64,000 nucleotides of DNA from an uncultured Treponema sp. (GCA_900319625.1 ONPD01000003.1:186001-250000), one strand, 5' to 3'; shown: positions 42,059 through 52,377, counted from the stretch's first letter. The notes: generated by a model not told the origin, from the sequence alone. Numbers and translations: made by a program.

Positions 42059-43096
42059 TCAAAATAATTGACCTTGCAGGGGAAGTCTTGCTCCCGGTGC
42101 TTCGGCAAGGCATTTTTTATAATCTATATAATCACTGATAACAGGTGCCCCTGCTTCAATAAATTTTTCAGGCCGATTTTCAACCTTATATTTACTAACC
42201 TTCCCCTGCGCGTGTTCCGCCTCAAGCTGCGAGTTCAGCCTCTGGGCAATCTGCTTTGCCAGTTCTCCAAAGGTCGCCCTATGAAACATCACGTCCCGGC
42301 CCATATCAAGGGCAAAATCCGCAGTAATAAGTGAACCGCTTCCAGCCGGCGCTTCTACAACAACAGTTGCCGGTGAAAGGCCCGCAATTATCCGGTTACG
42401 CTGAACAAAATGCCATTTTTCCGTATCAGAAGAAGGCTCATATTCACTTACCAGAAGTCCGCCGCTTTGTAAAATCTGTGCGGCCAGCTTTTTGTTGGTA
42501 TAGGGAACAATATCATCTACTCCGCTGGGTAAAACTGCTATCGTTTTCCCAAGAGAAAGGGTATCCATTCCTTTTTCCATATAATCAAAGTAAGCGTCCA
42601 CCGCTCCCTGATGACTAAAACCGTCCGCCCCGCTGGCAAGTCCGGAAACGACATTACAGCCGTCCACTACAGCCTGGTAGGCAAAATCTCTTGCGGCCTT
42701 TTTTCCTTCCGGACTAAGCCGTCTTGTTCCAACAACCGAAACCGAGCGGCCGCTTAAAAGCTTCTGGTCTCCACGGCAATAAAGAAGATATGGAGGGTCA
42801 TCAATTTGACGCAGAAGCTCAGGATAATCCCTGTCACTATGAAGAAGGATTTTTATTCCCAGTTTCTTACAGTGATTAAGGGCAATTTCAGCTTCCCTCA
42901 GATTGTTTTTTCCATTCCATACAGAAGGATTTTTAAATGAACGGTGCAAAAGCTGTTCAATCTCTTCTATAGATAGTAATGAGAGATTATAAGAATTGTC
43001 AATGTTTTTTGATAAAAAAATTTTCTCTTCAAATTTCAGGAAGGTAATCCTGGCAAGAGAAATATGAAAAAGAGCGTCAGAATCAGTAAGAAGCAT
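42059..43096 (-). CDS. dprA: DNA-processing protein DprA
   Basis: This Rossmann-fold protein loads RecA on incoming single-stranded DNA. Motifs: VVGTRRLSPEGKKAARDFA, SGLASGADGFSHQGAVDAYF, AVLPSGVDDIVPY and GSGSLITADFALDMGR. Its start lies inside the end of the preceding lipoprotein gene (14-base overlap), so translation is coupled. No competence genes are in the window. Confidence 0.92.
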   Translation of the reverse strand: MLLTDSDALFHISLARITFLKFEEKIFLSKNIDNSYNLSLLSIEEIEQLLHRSFKNPSVWNGKNNLREAEIALNHCKKLGIKILLHSDRDYPELLRQIDDPPYLLYCRGDQKLLSGRSVSVVGTRRLSPEGKKAARDFAYQAVVDGCNVVSGLASGADGFSHQGAVDAYFDYMEKGMDTLSLGKTIAVLPSGVDDIVPYTNKKLAAQILQSGGLLVSEYEPSSDTEKWHFVQRNRIIAGLSPATVVVEAPAGSGSLITADFALDMGRDVMFHRATFGELAKQIAQRLNSQLEAEHAQGKVSKYKVENRPEKFIEAGAPVISDYIDYKKCLAEAPGARLPLQGQLF

Positions 43097-43805
43097 CTAA
43101 TACTTGTTTTTTATTTTCCTCTGCGGCCCTTATGATATCAGCCGCTTTTGTTAATGATATTATTTTATCATACATTTTAACGGCTTTGTCAAATTCATAA
43201 TTTTCATAATATGCACGCGCAAGGACAAACATAGCATTAAAGTCCTTAGTTTCAATTTCCATGATTTTTTCAAGAAGAGGAATTGCCTTCTGGCTTTCTC
43301 CAAGCTCAAAAACATAAATTACAGAAAGTCCGTAAAGGGCACGAACAAAGCGGTCATCAATTTTAATTGCCCGGCTGTAAGCATCCTCTGCCAGTTTAAG
43401 ATAATTCATTCTGGTTGTTGTAGAACCGCTTCCGCTGTAATCCATTGCCTGATGAGCCATATAGCCGGCACAAACGCCAACCCAGTAATAAAGATTCTGA
43501 TTATCAGGATAAGTTTCCAGAGCCTTCTGGAAGCACTTCATTGCCTCACCGTACATTTTTGCATCAAGATAGCGGGTACCAAGCATTTTATTCCAGATTG
43601 CAATCTGCTGGTGGGCCAGCTGAATATCAGCAACACGCTCTTCATATTTAGAAATTGCTTCCTTAAGCTCTTCAATTGAGGTAGGATGGTCAACTTTTTC
43701 TTCCATCTTCTGATAACGGATAATTGTTTTATTCGAAACAGGACAGCCTGTAAAAAGTGCAAATACAGAAAGAGAAAAAATAAATCCGAAAATAATCTTT
43801 TTCAT
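43083..43805 (-). CDS. TPR lipoprotein of the division cluster
   Basis: I start at ATG 43805, with GAGG nine bases upstream. The signal peptide ends in lipobox F-T-G-C, so it is lipidated. Tetratricopeptide-like repeats follow (GTRYLDAKMYGEAMKCFQKA, LYGLSVIYVFELGESQKA, VLARAYYENYEFDKAVKMY). It is a protein-interaction scaffold by fold; its position next to xer, dprA and topA matches other treponemes. Function unknown. Confidence 0.82.
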   Translation of the reverse strand: MKKIIFGFIFSLSVFALFTGCPVSNKTIIRYQKMEEKVDHPTSIEELKEAISKYEERVADIQLAHQQIAIWNKMLGTRYLDAKMYGEAMKCFQKALETYPDNQNLYYWVGVCAGYMAHQAMDYSGSGSTTTRMNYLKLAEDAYSRAIKIDDRFVRALYGLSVIYVFELGESQKAIPLLEKIMEIETKDFNAMFVLARAYYENYEFDKAVKMYDKIISLTKAADIIRAAEENKKQVLDASY

Positions 43806-43816
43806 AATCAACAACC

Positions 43817-44698
43817 TCAACGTGGAAAATATTTTTCATGAGCTTTTTCAAGCTGCTCGTTTGTTACATGTGTATAAATCTGGGTAGTAGCAAGGTCACT
43901 GTGTCCCAGAAGCTCCTGAACGGAACGTAGATCTGCCCCACCCTGCAATAAATGAGTTGCAAAAGAGTGTCTTAGCGTATGAACCTTGGCAGAAACTCCG
44001 GAAAGAGCTTCAAGCTCCTTAAAACGCTTCCAAACCCCCTTCCGCGAAATTGCTTCTCCCTTGTAATTTACAAAAACCTCGGGAATATTTTTCCCTTTTG
44101 TAAGAAGGGGGCGGACTTCTTCAAGGTAGAATTTCAGTTTTTCAAGGGCACGTCCGCCAAAAGGAACCAGTCTTTCCTTATCACCTTTTCCGTGAACCAG
44201 AATAATCTGTTCATCAAGATGAACATTTGCAAGCAGAAGACCGCAGGCTTCACTGATTCGAAGTCCGCAGGAATAAATCAGTTCAAACAAGGCTGAATCA
44301 CGTTTACCGCACAAATCAGAAGTATCAATGCTGTCCAGAAGTGCATCCACCTGCTCCTGACTCAAAACCTTTGGAAGGGCATGAATTGTTTTGGGCCGCT
44401 CAAGCAGCAGGGCTACATTTTCATCCCAGTATTCTTTTCTTTCAAGAAAATCTCCAAGGGCACGGAGACCTGAAATATCCTTTGCAATAGTTATTTCATT
44501 ACAGCCCTGAGTTTTTCTTTTTACAAGAAAATAAGTAATATTCTGAGCCTTAACATCAGAAAGCTTAATACGCTCAGACTGCAGCCAGTATAGAAATTCC
44601 GAGACGGAGATTCTGTAGGTTTCTGCAGTTTTCTGAGCATGCCGCTTTACAAGAATCAAATCTGAATAAAACTGATCCAAAAGCTCTTCTATAGTCAT
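43817..44698 (-). CDS. xerD: Xer-type tyrosine recombinase
   Basis: This 293-residue recombinase has an N-terminal SAM-like core-binding domain and a catalytic domain with R (SCGLRISEACGL), HxxR (HTLRHSFATHLL), H (LLGHSDLATTQ) and Tyr (IYTHV). It resolves chromosome dimers at dif, fitting its place after ftsZ. No dif-like site was identified. XerC versus XerD cannot be settled here. Confidence 0.88.
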   Translation of the reverse strand: MTIEELLDQFYSDLILVKRHAQKTAETYRISVSEFLYWLQSERIKLSDVKAQNITYFLVKRKTQGCNEITIAKDISGLRALGDFLERKEYWDENVALLLERPKTIHALPKVLSQEQVDALLDSIDTSDLCGKRDSALFELIYSCGLRISEACGLLLANVHLDEQIILVHGKGDKERLVPFGGRALEKLKFYLEEVRPLLTKGKNIPEVFVNYKGEAISRKGVWKRFKELEALSGVSAKVHTLRHSFATHLLQGGADLRSVQELLGHSDLATTQIYTHVTNEQLEKAHEKYFPR

Positions 44699-44706
44699 AA
44701 TAAAAA

Positions 44707-46122
44707 TTAGTTGTCAGAAAGGTTTATTCCCCTTCCAAAATTATTGCTAGACCAGATTGCGGGCTGATTGATATCATTTGTAGCCTTAAATCCCTCCGGA
44801 GGTGTAAAGCAGCCTCTTACAGCTCGGGCAGCAACCGAAGGTTCAGTATCTTCAAACAAAGAACGTCCAAGATTTCCGTTATGTTTAACTTCTGACTTTG
44901 GAGCCTCAGCGGCTGGTCTGATTGCAGAAGCTGAAACCTGAGCGCTGGCAGCAGGACGCTGAACAGCAGTCGTAAAATCCTTTCTTGAAACAAATTCTCC
45001 ACCCATAGCTTTTGGATGAAGAATTGTATTCAATTCTGATGAACGTACAACATTTTCTGAATATTCAGCAGGAACTTCTTTTTCAACTTCTTTTTCAGCA
45101 GCAATTTCCTCATCAATTTCGTTTACACTCTGTTCAAAACCAGTTGCAATTACTGTTACGCTGATTTTTCCTCCAAGCTCAGGCTGAGTAACCTGGCCCC
45201 AGAACATATTGTAGTCTTTATCAGCAGAGGCTGTAACAATCTTACAGATTTCACCAACCTCAGCCAGAGAAATTTCCTCTGAAGCACAGATATTAACAAG
45301 AATATTTTTAGCACCGTCAATATGAGAATCTTCAAGCATAGGATTATTGATTGCGGCGTAAGCGGCATCAGATGCGCGGTTTTCACCCTCGGCAATACCA
45401 ATTCCAAAAATTGCATTTCCCTGACCACTCATTGCGTTACGAACGTCAGCAAAGTCAGTGTTTACATCACCAGGGTTTGTAATGATATTTGAAATGCCTT
45501 CTACACCCTGGCAGAGAATTTCGTCTGCACGGCGGAAGGATTCTTTTACAGTTGTGTTTTTATCGATTGTATTAAAAAGCTGCTCGTTTGGAATGACAAT
45601 CATTGAGTCTACCATATCGTGAAGCTTTTTAAGACCTTCTTTTGCCTGACGCATACGGACATTGCCTTCAAAAACGAAAGGAGTTGTTACAACAGCAACT
45701 GTCAGACAACCGAGTTCCTTTGCGATGCGGGCAACAACCGGAGCAGAACCTGTACCTGTTCCACCACCCATTCCGGCAGTAATAAATACCATATCTGCAC
45801 CGCGAAGCTCGCTGGTAATTGCTTCTTTATCTTCCTCAGCGGCCTGTTCTCCGATGATAGGTCGACCGCCGGCACCAAGTCCCTTTGTTACTTTCTGTCC
45901 GATTGCAAGCTTTTTAGGAGCATTTGAACGTCCCAAAGCCTGCAAATCTGTATTTAAAACAATAAAATCTACATTGCTTAATTTGTGGCTGATCATACGG
46001 TTAACGGCATTTGATCCGCCGCCACCACATCCTACTACCTTTATTACAGTAGGACTGCATTCTGCACATGCTTCATTGAAATTTGACTCTTCGTCTACAA
46101 TTGAAATGTTAAGACTTCCCAC
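44707..46122 (-). CDS. ftsZ: cell-division GTPase FtsZ
   Basis: This tubulin-like GTPase forms the Z ring. Motifs: VVGCGGGGSNAVNRM, the tubulin signature GGGTGTGSAPVVA and the T7 loop DFADVRNAMSGQG. A variable tail of about 110 residues ends in a terminal peptide (PAIWSSNNFGRG) that differs from the common IPxFLRR but may play the same role with FtsA, encoded just upstream. 471 residues, longer than the 380-390 norm because of the tail. Confidence 0.97.
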   Translation of the reverse strand: MGSLNISIVDEESNFNEACAECSPTVIKVVGCGGGGSNAVNRMISHKLSNVDFIVLNTDLQALGRSNAPKKLAIGQKVTKGLGAGGRPIIGEQAAEEDKEAITSELRGADMVFITAGMGGGTGTGSAPVVARIAKELGCLTVAVVTTPFVFEGNVRMRQAKEGLKKLHDMVDSMIVIPNEQLFNTIDKNTTVKESFRRADEILCQGVEGISNIITNPGDVNTDFADVRNAMSGQGNAIFGIGIAEGENRASDAAYAAINNPMLEDSHIDGAKNILVNICASEEISLAEVGEICKIVTASADKDYNMFWGQVTQPELGGKISVTVIATGFEQSVNEIDEEIAAEKEVEKEVPAEYSENVVRSSELNTILHPKAMGGEFVSRKDFTTAVQRPAASAQVSASAIRPAAEAPKSEVKHNGNLGRSLFEDTEPSVAARAVRGCFTPPEGFKATNDINQPAIWSSNNFGRGINLSDN

Positions 46123-46192
46123 TTTTTATTCCTCCCTTCGTAACCCCGCTCCCACAGAGTCACCATTTCCCCATAAAAATTTTTATAAAAGT

Positions 46193-47461
46193 CTAGAACA
46201 GCGATTTGAAAATCTTTTTAAGTACGCTTTCGCCATCCTTATTCTTTTCTTTTCTATCCTGTCCTCTTCTTCTGCGTGTTTCCTTTCCCTGCGGCATATT
46301 TTTGCTTGCAAGAACAAGGCCGATTACAGTAGCGTAAGAAGGACTTCTGTATGCTTCTTCGATTCCACCAAGATTTTCCGGAACACCCAGACGAACAGAC
46401 GAAGTTCTAAAGACGTTCTGAGCAAGTTCAACAACACCTTCCATCTGAGCGCCACCACCGGTAAGAATAATATTTCCAGAAAGCTTTCTGATAGATTCGT
46501 TTGTATTTTTGATGATAGCTGATTTTACCATCGTAAAAATCTGTTCCATTCGGGCCTGAATAATCTGGCAGAGCTGACTCTTCATAATTACTTCAGGAGC
46601 ACGCCCTCCAACACCTGGTAAAATTACTTCCAGGTCATTCTGCTCATTAATAAGAGGGAACCAGCAGCAGCCCGCTTCTATTTTCTTTTCCTCAGCAGTT
46701 GCCGAAGAAATTCCTGTTACAATTGAAATATCATTTGTTACAAGATTACCGCCGACAGGAACACTGGCTGTACTTACAGGAGCTCCGTTTACCAGAACAA
46801 TTACGTCTGTTGAACCGGCGCCAAGGTCAATCAGAATTGAGCCAAGCTCCATTTCATCCTCATGGCAGACAGAAAAAGTCTGGGCCAGAGTTTTAAGCAT
46901 TACACCATCCAGAAGATAGCCCGCACGGCTTACAGTTGAACGGATATTCTGAATAATAGTTCTTGCCGCAGTTACGATATGAACTTCTACTTCAAGGCGG
47001 GTTCCGATTCGGTGGATTGGATCTGAAATTCCGTGATAACCATCTACGATATAGTCCTGTGGAACAACGTGAATTTTTTCCCGGTCTTCAGGAACAGGAA
47101 TAGCTGTGGAGTTTGCAATTACCCTCTCTACATCAGCCGCCGTAATTTCCCGGCTTTTACTTCCGTTAGGATTTACGGCAACACCACCCTTATAGTTCTG
47201 ACTTTCAATCTGAGAACCGCCAATTGCCGTAATTACCGATTCAACTTTAATTCCGGAATTAAGCTGAGCAGCCTCAATAGCGTCTGTGATTACCTGTTTT
47301 GCATCTTCAATATTAACGATAACACCGTTTCTCATCCCGGCAGATTTTTTTTCGGCAGTTCCGGCAATATGAATTTTTCCTTCATCATCATATTCACCGA
47401 TTGCAACTCTGATTACGCTTGTTCCGATGTCCAGTCCGACTGCAATTCTATTTTCCGCCAT
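46193..47461 (-). CDS. ftsA: cell-division protein FtsA
   Basis: This actin-like ATPase anchors FtsZ to the membrane. Motifs: GLDIGTSVIRVAIGE (phosphate 1), LIDLGAGSTDVIV (phosphate 2), NIILTGGGAQMEGV (adenosine). The last residues (VLKKIFKSLF) form the amphipathic membrane-targeting helix. Immediately upstream of ftsZ with a 70-base gap. Confidence 0.96.
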   Translation of the reverse strand: MAENRIAVGLDIGTSVIRVAIGEYDDEGKIHIAGTAEKKSAGMRNGVIVNIEDAKQVITDAIEAAQLNSGIKVESVITAIGGSQIESQNYKGGVAVNPNGSKSREITAADVERVIANSTAIPVPEDREKIHVVPQDYIVDGYHGISDPIHRIGTRLEVEVHIVTAARTIIQNIRSTVSRAGYLLDGVMLKTLAQTFSVCHEDEMELGSILIDLGAGSTDVIVLVNGAPVSTASVPVGGNLVTNDISIVTGISSATAEEKKIEAGCCWFPLINEQNDLEVILPGVGGRAPEVIMKSQLCQIIQARMEQIFTMVKSAIIKNTNESIRKLSGNIILTGGGAQMEGVVELAQNVFRTSSVRLGVPENLGGIEEAYRSPSYATVIGLVLASKNMPQGKETRRRRGQDRKEKNKDGESVLKKIFKSLF

Positions 47462-47470
47462 TTCTTTATC

Positions 47471-48337
47471 CTACCTTGTTTTATAAGAAACCGACCCATA
47501 TCTCAAATCAACTTCCGAAACATCTGAACCAAGCTGATTTAAAACGTCCAGTACAATCATCATATACTTTAATGCGTCTTCATTCAATGCACGGTCAGTA
47601 AGAACTTTTACCTTTGACTGTGCCGGAATAAGAGCCAGTTCATAGTTTCCCGAGTTCTTCGGAATTACACAGATTTCTGAAATAGAAGCAAAATACTGCT
47701 GAGGCATCTGCTTGATTTTAGAAATCTGTTCGATAAGAGGTCTGTATTTTGCAGGAATTCTCATTCCCTGAGCCATATACTCAATAGGAAGGCCTGAAAC
47801 TATCGGAAGGAATGAACTTTCCGTAAGTTCCGAATGCTTTTGAGGAAAAAGAACTCCGTTTTTATCAACTTCAAGAGCAGAAGAAAGCCCGTTATCCATA
47901 AGAAAAACCATAGCAACAGGAATACGTTCTTCAACATTAATATAAATCTTATCAGGAAATTTTTTTCTGATTGTTACAGAATCAATTCCCGCATCATTTG
48001 AAATTACAGCTGCCGCCTGATCTACATCAAAATTAAACCAGTTTGCTTCAGAAAAAGGCATTAATTTTTCAGCAAAATCTTCTGCTGTATAAGACTGAAG
48101 TCCTGTTACAGAAACCTTTGGAACCGCAAAACTTGGAAGAATATACTTATACACAAGGAGCTCACTAAACAAAAGAAAGCATAAAATTCCAAAAATGATT
48201 TTTACAGCCTTAATTTTTTTATCTGCGAGACTATCTTCATTTTTTGAAGTTTCTGTTAAATCATCAGAAAAAAACTCCTCCAGATTGTCTTTTTCGCCCA
48301 TATAATCTCCAGAAACCAATAAACTCAAATCACTCAT
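47471..48337 (-). CDS. ftsQ: cell-division protein FtsQ/DivIB
   Basis: This 288-residue bitopic protein has about 45 acidic cytoplasmic residues, one membrane helix (IIFGILCFLLFSELLVY) and a periplasmic POTRA domain (VSVTGLQSYTAEDFAEKL) followed by the FtsQ beta region. It links early and late division proteins. It is placed between ftsW and ftsA with short gaps. Confidence 0.9.
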   Translation of the reverse strand: MSDLSLLVSGDYMGEKDNLEEFFSDDLTETSKNEDSLADKKIKAVKIIFGILCFLLFSELLVYKYILPSFAVPKVSVTGLQSYTAEDFAEKLMPFSEANWFNFDVDQAAAVISNDAGIDSVTIRKKFPDKIYINVEERIPVAMVFLMDNGLSSALEVDKNGVLFPQKHSELTESSFLPIVSGLPIEYMAQGMRIPAKYRPLIEQISKIKQMPQQYFASISEICVIPKNSGNYELALIPAQSKVKVLTDRALNEDALKYMMIVLDVLNQLGSDVSEVDLRYGSVSYKTR

Positions 48338-48373
48338 TTTTTATTTCCTTTATTTTTTTTACGCTAGTTTTTT

Positions 48374-49564
48374 TTATTTAATCACTGAAAAAGTATTAAG
48401 ACTCACTTCCTCGTATTTTCTTTCCCTCACAATTCCTTCATCGCAGCGCGATGCACTCAGAATAAATCCGCTCATAGCCAGGGTTACGATTATTGACGAA
48501 CCACCAAGGCTGAAATATGGCAGCGGAATACCCGTTGAAGGCAGAAGCCCGGCAACAACCATACAGTTCACCAGGGACTGTATGAAAATTATCGATACAA
48601 AACCAAAGGTTCCGTAAGCAGTAAATCTTGAAGGGCTGTTAAATGCCGCCGCATAGCCCCTCCAGGCAAAAATGCAGAGTAAAATAAAATAAATCAGCAC
48701 CCCGCCGAATCCCATAGCTTCAGCCCAGCCTGCAAAAATATAGTCAGCCTGAACCTCAGGAATGCTGTTTATCTTAGAAAGTCCGCTTCCAATTCCACTG
48801 CCCCAGATTCCCCCGGCAGAAATTGCCCTTTTTGCGGCCAGAGTCTGATAGTTTACAGAAGAAGCAAATTCATCCGGTCTTAAAAATCCGATAATTCGCT
48901 CCATTCGGTATTTTTCAAGAGTCACAAGTAGAAACATTGCAGGAATTGCAACGAACATAAAAGGCACAAGCCACCTGAGCTTTGTTCCGCTTACAAAAAA
49001 CAAAAGAATACCAATTAAGCCGATAAACAAGCCGGTTGAAAAATCCTTTTGAGCAAAAACAAGGCCAGAAAATGAAAACAAGCCAAGAACGCAGGGAAAT
49101 ACGCTTTTTTCATCTTCGTTTACAATTTCTTCCTGCTTTTCAAAATTGTTGGCAAGGAAAATAACCAGAACAAATTTTACCAGCTCAGAAGGCTGGAAAG
49201 AAAAATTGAAAGGCATACGAATCCAGCGTCTGGCTCCATTCTTTTCAATTGAAATTCCAGGAAAATATGTAAGAATGCAGGAAACAACAGAAATCAAAAC
49301 AAGAATAAAAATCATTCTGCGAACTACATTCATATCTACAACAAGGAAAAAGCAGAAAGCTGCAAAGCCAACAAGAGAACAGATAAGCTGTCGGTTTACA
49401 AAATAATAAGGATTTGAAAATCTAGTATTTCCATAACGCTGAGAACAGATAAACAATGTAAAGATTCCAAGTCCCCACAAAAGAATCATTGTTACAAAGA
49501 GGAGCATATCTATTTTGTGATAATTTTCGCTTGGCTTATTTGCGTAAAAAGTAAAGCTTTCCAA
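48374..49564 (-). CDS. ftsW: FtsW lipid-II polymerase
   Basis: This SEDS glycosyltransferase has about ten helices with the family motifs NGARRWIRMPFNFSFQPSE and AGLLPSTGIPLPYFSLGGSS. The probable start is TTG directly after the murF stop codon; GGAG inside the murF end is its ribosome site, giving tight coupling. Its partner transpeptidase FtsI is not in the window. Confidence 0.94.
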   Translation of the reverse strand: MESFTFYANKPSENYHKIDMLLFVTMILLWGLGIFTLFICSQRYGNTRFSNPYYFVNRQLICSLVGFAAFCFFLVVDMNVVRRMIFILVLISVVSCILTYFPGISIEKNGARRWIRMPFNFSFQPSELVKFVLVIFLANNFEKQEEIVNEDEKSVFPCVLGLFSFSGLVFAQKDFSTGLFIGLIGILLFFVSGTKLRWLVPFMFVAIPAMFLLVTLEKYRMERIIGFLRPDEFASSVNYQTLAAKRAISAGGIWGSGIGSGLSKINSIPEVQADYIFAGWAEAMGFGGVLIYFILLCIFAWRGYAAAFNSPSRFTAYGTFGFVSIIFIQSLVNCMVVAGLLPSTGIPLPYFSLGGSSIIVTLAMSGFILSASRCDEGIVRERKYEEVSLNTFSVIK

Positions 49565-51034
49565 CTAAATCTCCTGAAGAACCTTGACACTTTCGCAGAT
49601 TTTTTCGTAGACCTTTTCAAGTTTCATACTATTTGAACCTTTAAGTACAACAATATCATTCTTTCTGACAGCGTGATTTATTGTCTTAACGATTAAACCA
49701 AATACTTCATCACTGTTTTTTTCGAACCAAAAAACATTAGGACGATTTTTAATAAGCTGATAAGCGACCTTCATCTCCTCACCTACAAGGAAGGCATAAT
49801 CAGGATGAATTTCGCAAAGTTTTTTTCCAATAGCTTCATGAGCGGCTTTTGACTCTGCGCCAAGCTCTTTCATATCACCAAGAACAAGGAACTTTCTTCC
49901 GCCAGTTTCAAGCTTATAGATAAAATCAAGAAGCTTTTCCATTGAATCAGGATTTGCGTTGTAACAGTCTTTAATTACGTTGATTTCACAGCCGTCTTTA
50001 ATTTCAATTTTTGATATTTCCATACGGCCGCTTACAGATTTCATGCTTTCAAGGCCGGCCTTTATTTCTTCTGCAGAAATACCAAGCTCCTCAGCACATT
50101 CAACAACAGCAAGAGCATCATAATAATTATGCTGGCCACTGAGAGGAAGTTTTACATTCACACCATTGATATTAAAAGTGATTCCAAAAAGGCCGTCATC
50201 CTTAATAAGCTGAATGCTCCAGCGGCCCTTATCTGAATTATCGCAGCCGAATTTTACGATTTTCCCGTTTACTTTTTCAGTGCAAAAATCTGCAAATTCA
50301 TCATTTGCAGGAACAAAAGCGGCTCCAGTAGAAGGAATGTAATCAAGAGACTTCCTTTTTTCACGGGCAATATTCTCACGGCTTCCCAGAATTCCAATAT
50401 GAGCAGTACCAATATTTGTGATAATTCCATACTGTGATTTAAGAACCTTAGAAATCTCGCCGATTTCATTCTCACGATTCATTCCCATCTCAAAAACCCC
50501 GAGTTTATGATTTTTACGAATATTAAAAACAGAAAGAGGAAGACCTGTTTCCGAATTTAAGTTTCCCTTAGTGTGAACAACATCTTCTTCGCCATAATGC
50601 TGTTTCGCTACACTAACCATCATTTCTTTTGTCGTTGTCTTGCCACTTGAACCGGTAATGCTTACCTTAGTCAAACCAGAGAATTTCTCTACATATTTTT
50701 CGGCAGCATCCTGAAGCCCGTGAAGGGTATTTTTTACAGCCACAAAAAGAACCCTTGGATTATCGCTGCTAAGCTTATCATACAAAGCCTTGTTTTCAGC
50801 AGCTTCATCTTCATTTACAAGGATTACAGATGCACCCTTTTCAATTGCCTGAGGAATATATTTATGTCCGTTCTGAAATTCCCCGACAAGAGGAACGAAC
50901 ATTGAATTTTCACAAACATTTCGGCTGTCTGTAACAACATTTGTAAAATAACATTCAGCCTTATCATTCAAAACCTGTCCCTTAGTTCCGGAAACAAGCT
51001 CCTCTTTATTAAGTAACGATTCTTCAGCACTCAT
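49565..51034 (-). CDS. murF: UDP-MurNAc-tripeptide:D-Ala-D-Ala ligase MurF
   Basis: This enzyme adds the D-Ala-D-Ala dipeptide to the peptidoglycan precursor. ATP loop TGSSGKTTTKE, NLNSETGLPLSVF, EMGMNRENEI and CYNANPDSM match the Mur ligase fold. 489 residues. Stop and start with ftsW are adjacent. Spirochetes use ornithine in the stem peptide, which MurF would accept as part of its tripeptide substrate. Confidence 0.95.
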   Translation of the reverse strand: MSAEESLLNKEELVSGTKGQVLNDKAECYFTNVVTDSRNVCENSMFVPLVGEFQNGHKYIPQAIEKGASVILVNEDEAAENKALYDKLSSDNPRVLFVAVKNTLHGLQDAAEKYVEKFSGLTKVSITGSSGKTTTKEMMVSVAKQHYGEEDVVHTKGNLNSETGLPLSVFNIRKNHKLGVFEMGMNRENEIGEISKVLKSQYGIITNIGTAHIGILGSRENIAREKRKSLDYIPSTGAAFVPANDEFADFCTEKVNGKIVKFGCDNSDKGRWSIQLIKDDGLFGITFNINGVNVKLPLSGQHNYYDALAVVECAEELGISAEEIKAGLESMKSVSGRMEISKIEIKDGCEINVIKDCYNANPDSMEKLLDFIYKLETGGRKFLVLGDMKELGAESKAAHEAIGKKLCEIHPDYAFLVGEEMKVAYQLIKNRPNVFWFEKNSDEVFGLIVKTINHAVRKNDIVVLKGSNSMKLEKVYEKICESVKVLQEI

Positions 51035-51053
51035 TTTTAACTCTCACCCAATT

Positions 51054-51359
51054 TTAATTTTTTCTTTCCCCAGTCATTTCAACCCGGACAATATCTTCAG
51101 CCTGAGCCTTATGCATTCCAAGCTCTGATGTAGCAATTTTTTCAATTCTGTCTGCACTGGAAAGCACACTGATGTCACTTACAAGTTTTTTATTCTGCTC
51201 AATAAGCTCTGTCTGTTTTCTTTCCAGGGAACGAAGTTCCTTTTCAAGATCTGTATATCTTTTTGCCTGAATTGCGTACAAATAAAGCATTACAGGAATA
51301 GAAAGCGCAAGCAGGCTGACAAATACCTTTGTAAAAAATTCACCAAATCTATTTTTCAT
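51054..51359 (-). CDS. ftsL: FtsL-like division protein
   Basis: This 101-residue bitopic protein has one membrane helix (VFVSLLALSIPVMLYLYAIQ) then a coiled coil (YTDLEKELRSLERKQTEL). Size, topology and position between rsmH and murF identify FtsL despite low sequence conservation. It overlaps no gene but starts three bases after rsmH ends. Confidence 0.82.
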   Translation of the reverse strand: MKNRFGEFFTKVFVSLLALSIPVMLYLYAIQAKRYTDLEKELRSLERKQTELIEQNKKLVSDISVLSSADRIEKIATSELGMHKAQAEDIVRVEMTGERKN

Positions 51360-51361
51360 AA

Positions 51362-52348
51362 TTAATACCCGATCACTCCTTCCAGTCTGTAATCTGATGC
51401 ATTACAGATTTTTTTTACCACACGAAGCTTTGCACTTCTGGAAGGGCTGTTATTTTTAATTTCCTCTTCAGTTGGGCAGACAGGCTTGTGAGTAAGAATT
51501 TCAGCACACTTTTTGCCACCGCAGCGGCAAACTGCAACTTCAGGAGGGCAGACACATTCCTTTCCAAGATTACGGAAATAATTCTTTACGATACGGTCCT
51601 CAAGCGAATGGAAGGTGATTACACCCATTTTTCCGCCCACATTAAGGCAGTTAAATGCATCATGAAGAGCCTGAGGAAGACGCTTAAGTTCTCCGTTTAC
51701 GGCAATGCGCAGAGCCTGAAAGGTTCTTGTTGCAGGATGAATCTGACCGTAGCGGTAATTAGCAGGCACTGCATTCCAGATGATTTCTGCAAGAGCCTTT
51801 GACGATTCAATTCTTCCGCCCTTACGCGCATCGCAGATAGCTTTTGCAATACGGCGACTGAGTTTTTCTTCGCCGTAAAGATAAATTAAATCTGCAAGCT
51901 TTTCTTCAGCTAAATCATTAACCAGATCTGCCGCAGATTCCCCCTGGCTTGTGTTAAGGCGCATATCAAGCTTTTCATCATAGCGGAAAGAAAAGCCACG
52001 TTCAGATTTTTCATAATGAAATACAGAAATGCCAAGATCAAAAAGAATGATATCAGGCTTTTTGAAATCAGAAGGATAGTCAGCATAAAAATCCTGGAAC
52101 CAGCCGCTGTAAAAATGAACCCGATCTCCAAAAGGAGCCAGACGTTCTTTAGCACGGGCCTGAATTACCTTATCAGCATCAAGACAGTTGAGTTCCAGAT
52201 TCGGATATTTATAAAGAAAATTAAAAGAATGGCCGCCTTCCCCCGTAGTTGAATCAACCATAACGGCATGATTTTCGTACGATTCCCCTAGCGGCGCCAG
52301 ATATTCGAGACATTCATTTAACAGAACAGGAGTATGAACAACTTCCAA
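51362..52348 (-). CDS. rsmH: 16S rRNA m4C1402 methyltransferase RsmH
   Basis: This 328-residue methyltransferase modifies C1402 in the ribosomal P site. Motifs: HTPVLLNECLEYL at the start, DSTTGEGGHS (SAM), LFDLGIS, GFSFRYDEKLDMRLN and TFHSLEDRIVKNYF near the end. A cysteine cluster (CVCPPEVAVCRCGG) suggests a metal. Second gene of the dcw cluster. Confidence 0.96.
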   Translation of the reverse strand: MEVVHTPVLLNECLEYLAPLGESYENHAVMVDSTTGEGGHSFNFLYKYPNLELNCLDADKVIQARAKERLAPFGDRVHFYSGWFQDFYADYPSDFKKPDIILFDLGISVFHYEKSERGFSFRYDEKLDMRLNTSQGESAADLVNDLAEEKLADLIYLYGEEKLSRRIAKAICDARKGGRIESSKALAEIIWNAVPANYRYGQIHPATRTFQALRIAVNGELKRLPQALHDAFNCLNVGGKMGVITFHSLEDRIVKNYFRNLGKECVCPPEVAVCRCGGKKCAEILTHKPVCPTEEEIKNNSPSRSAKLRVVKKICNASDYRLEGVIGY

Positions 52349-52377
52349 TTTCTACACTTTCCTAATATCACGTATTT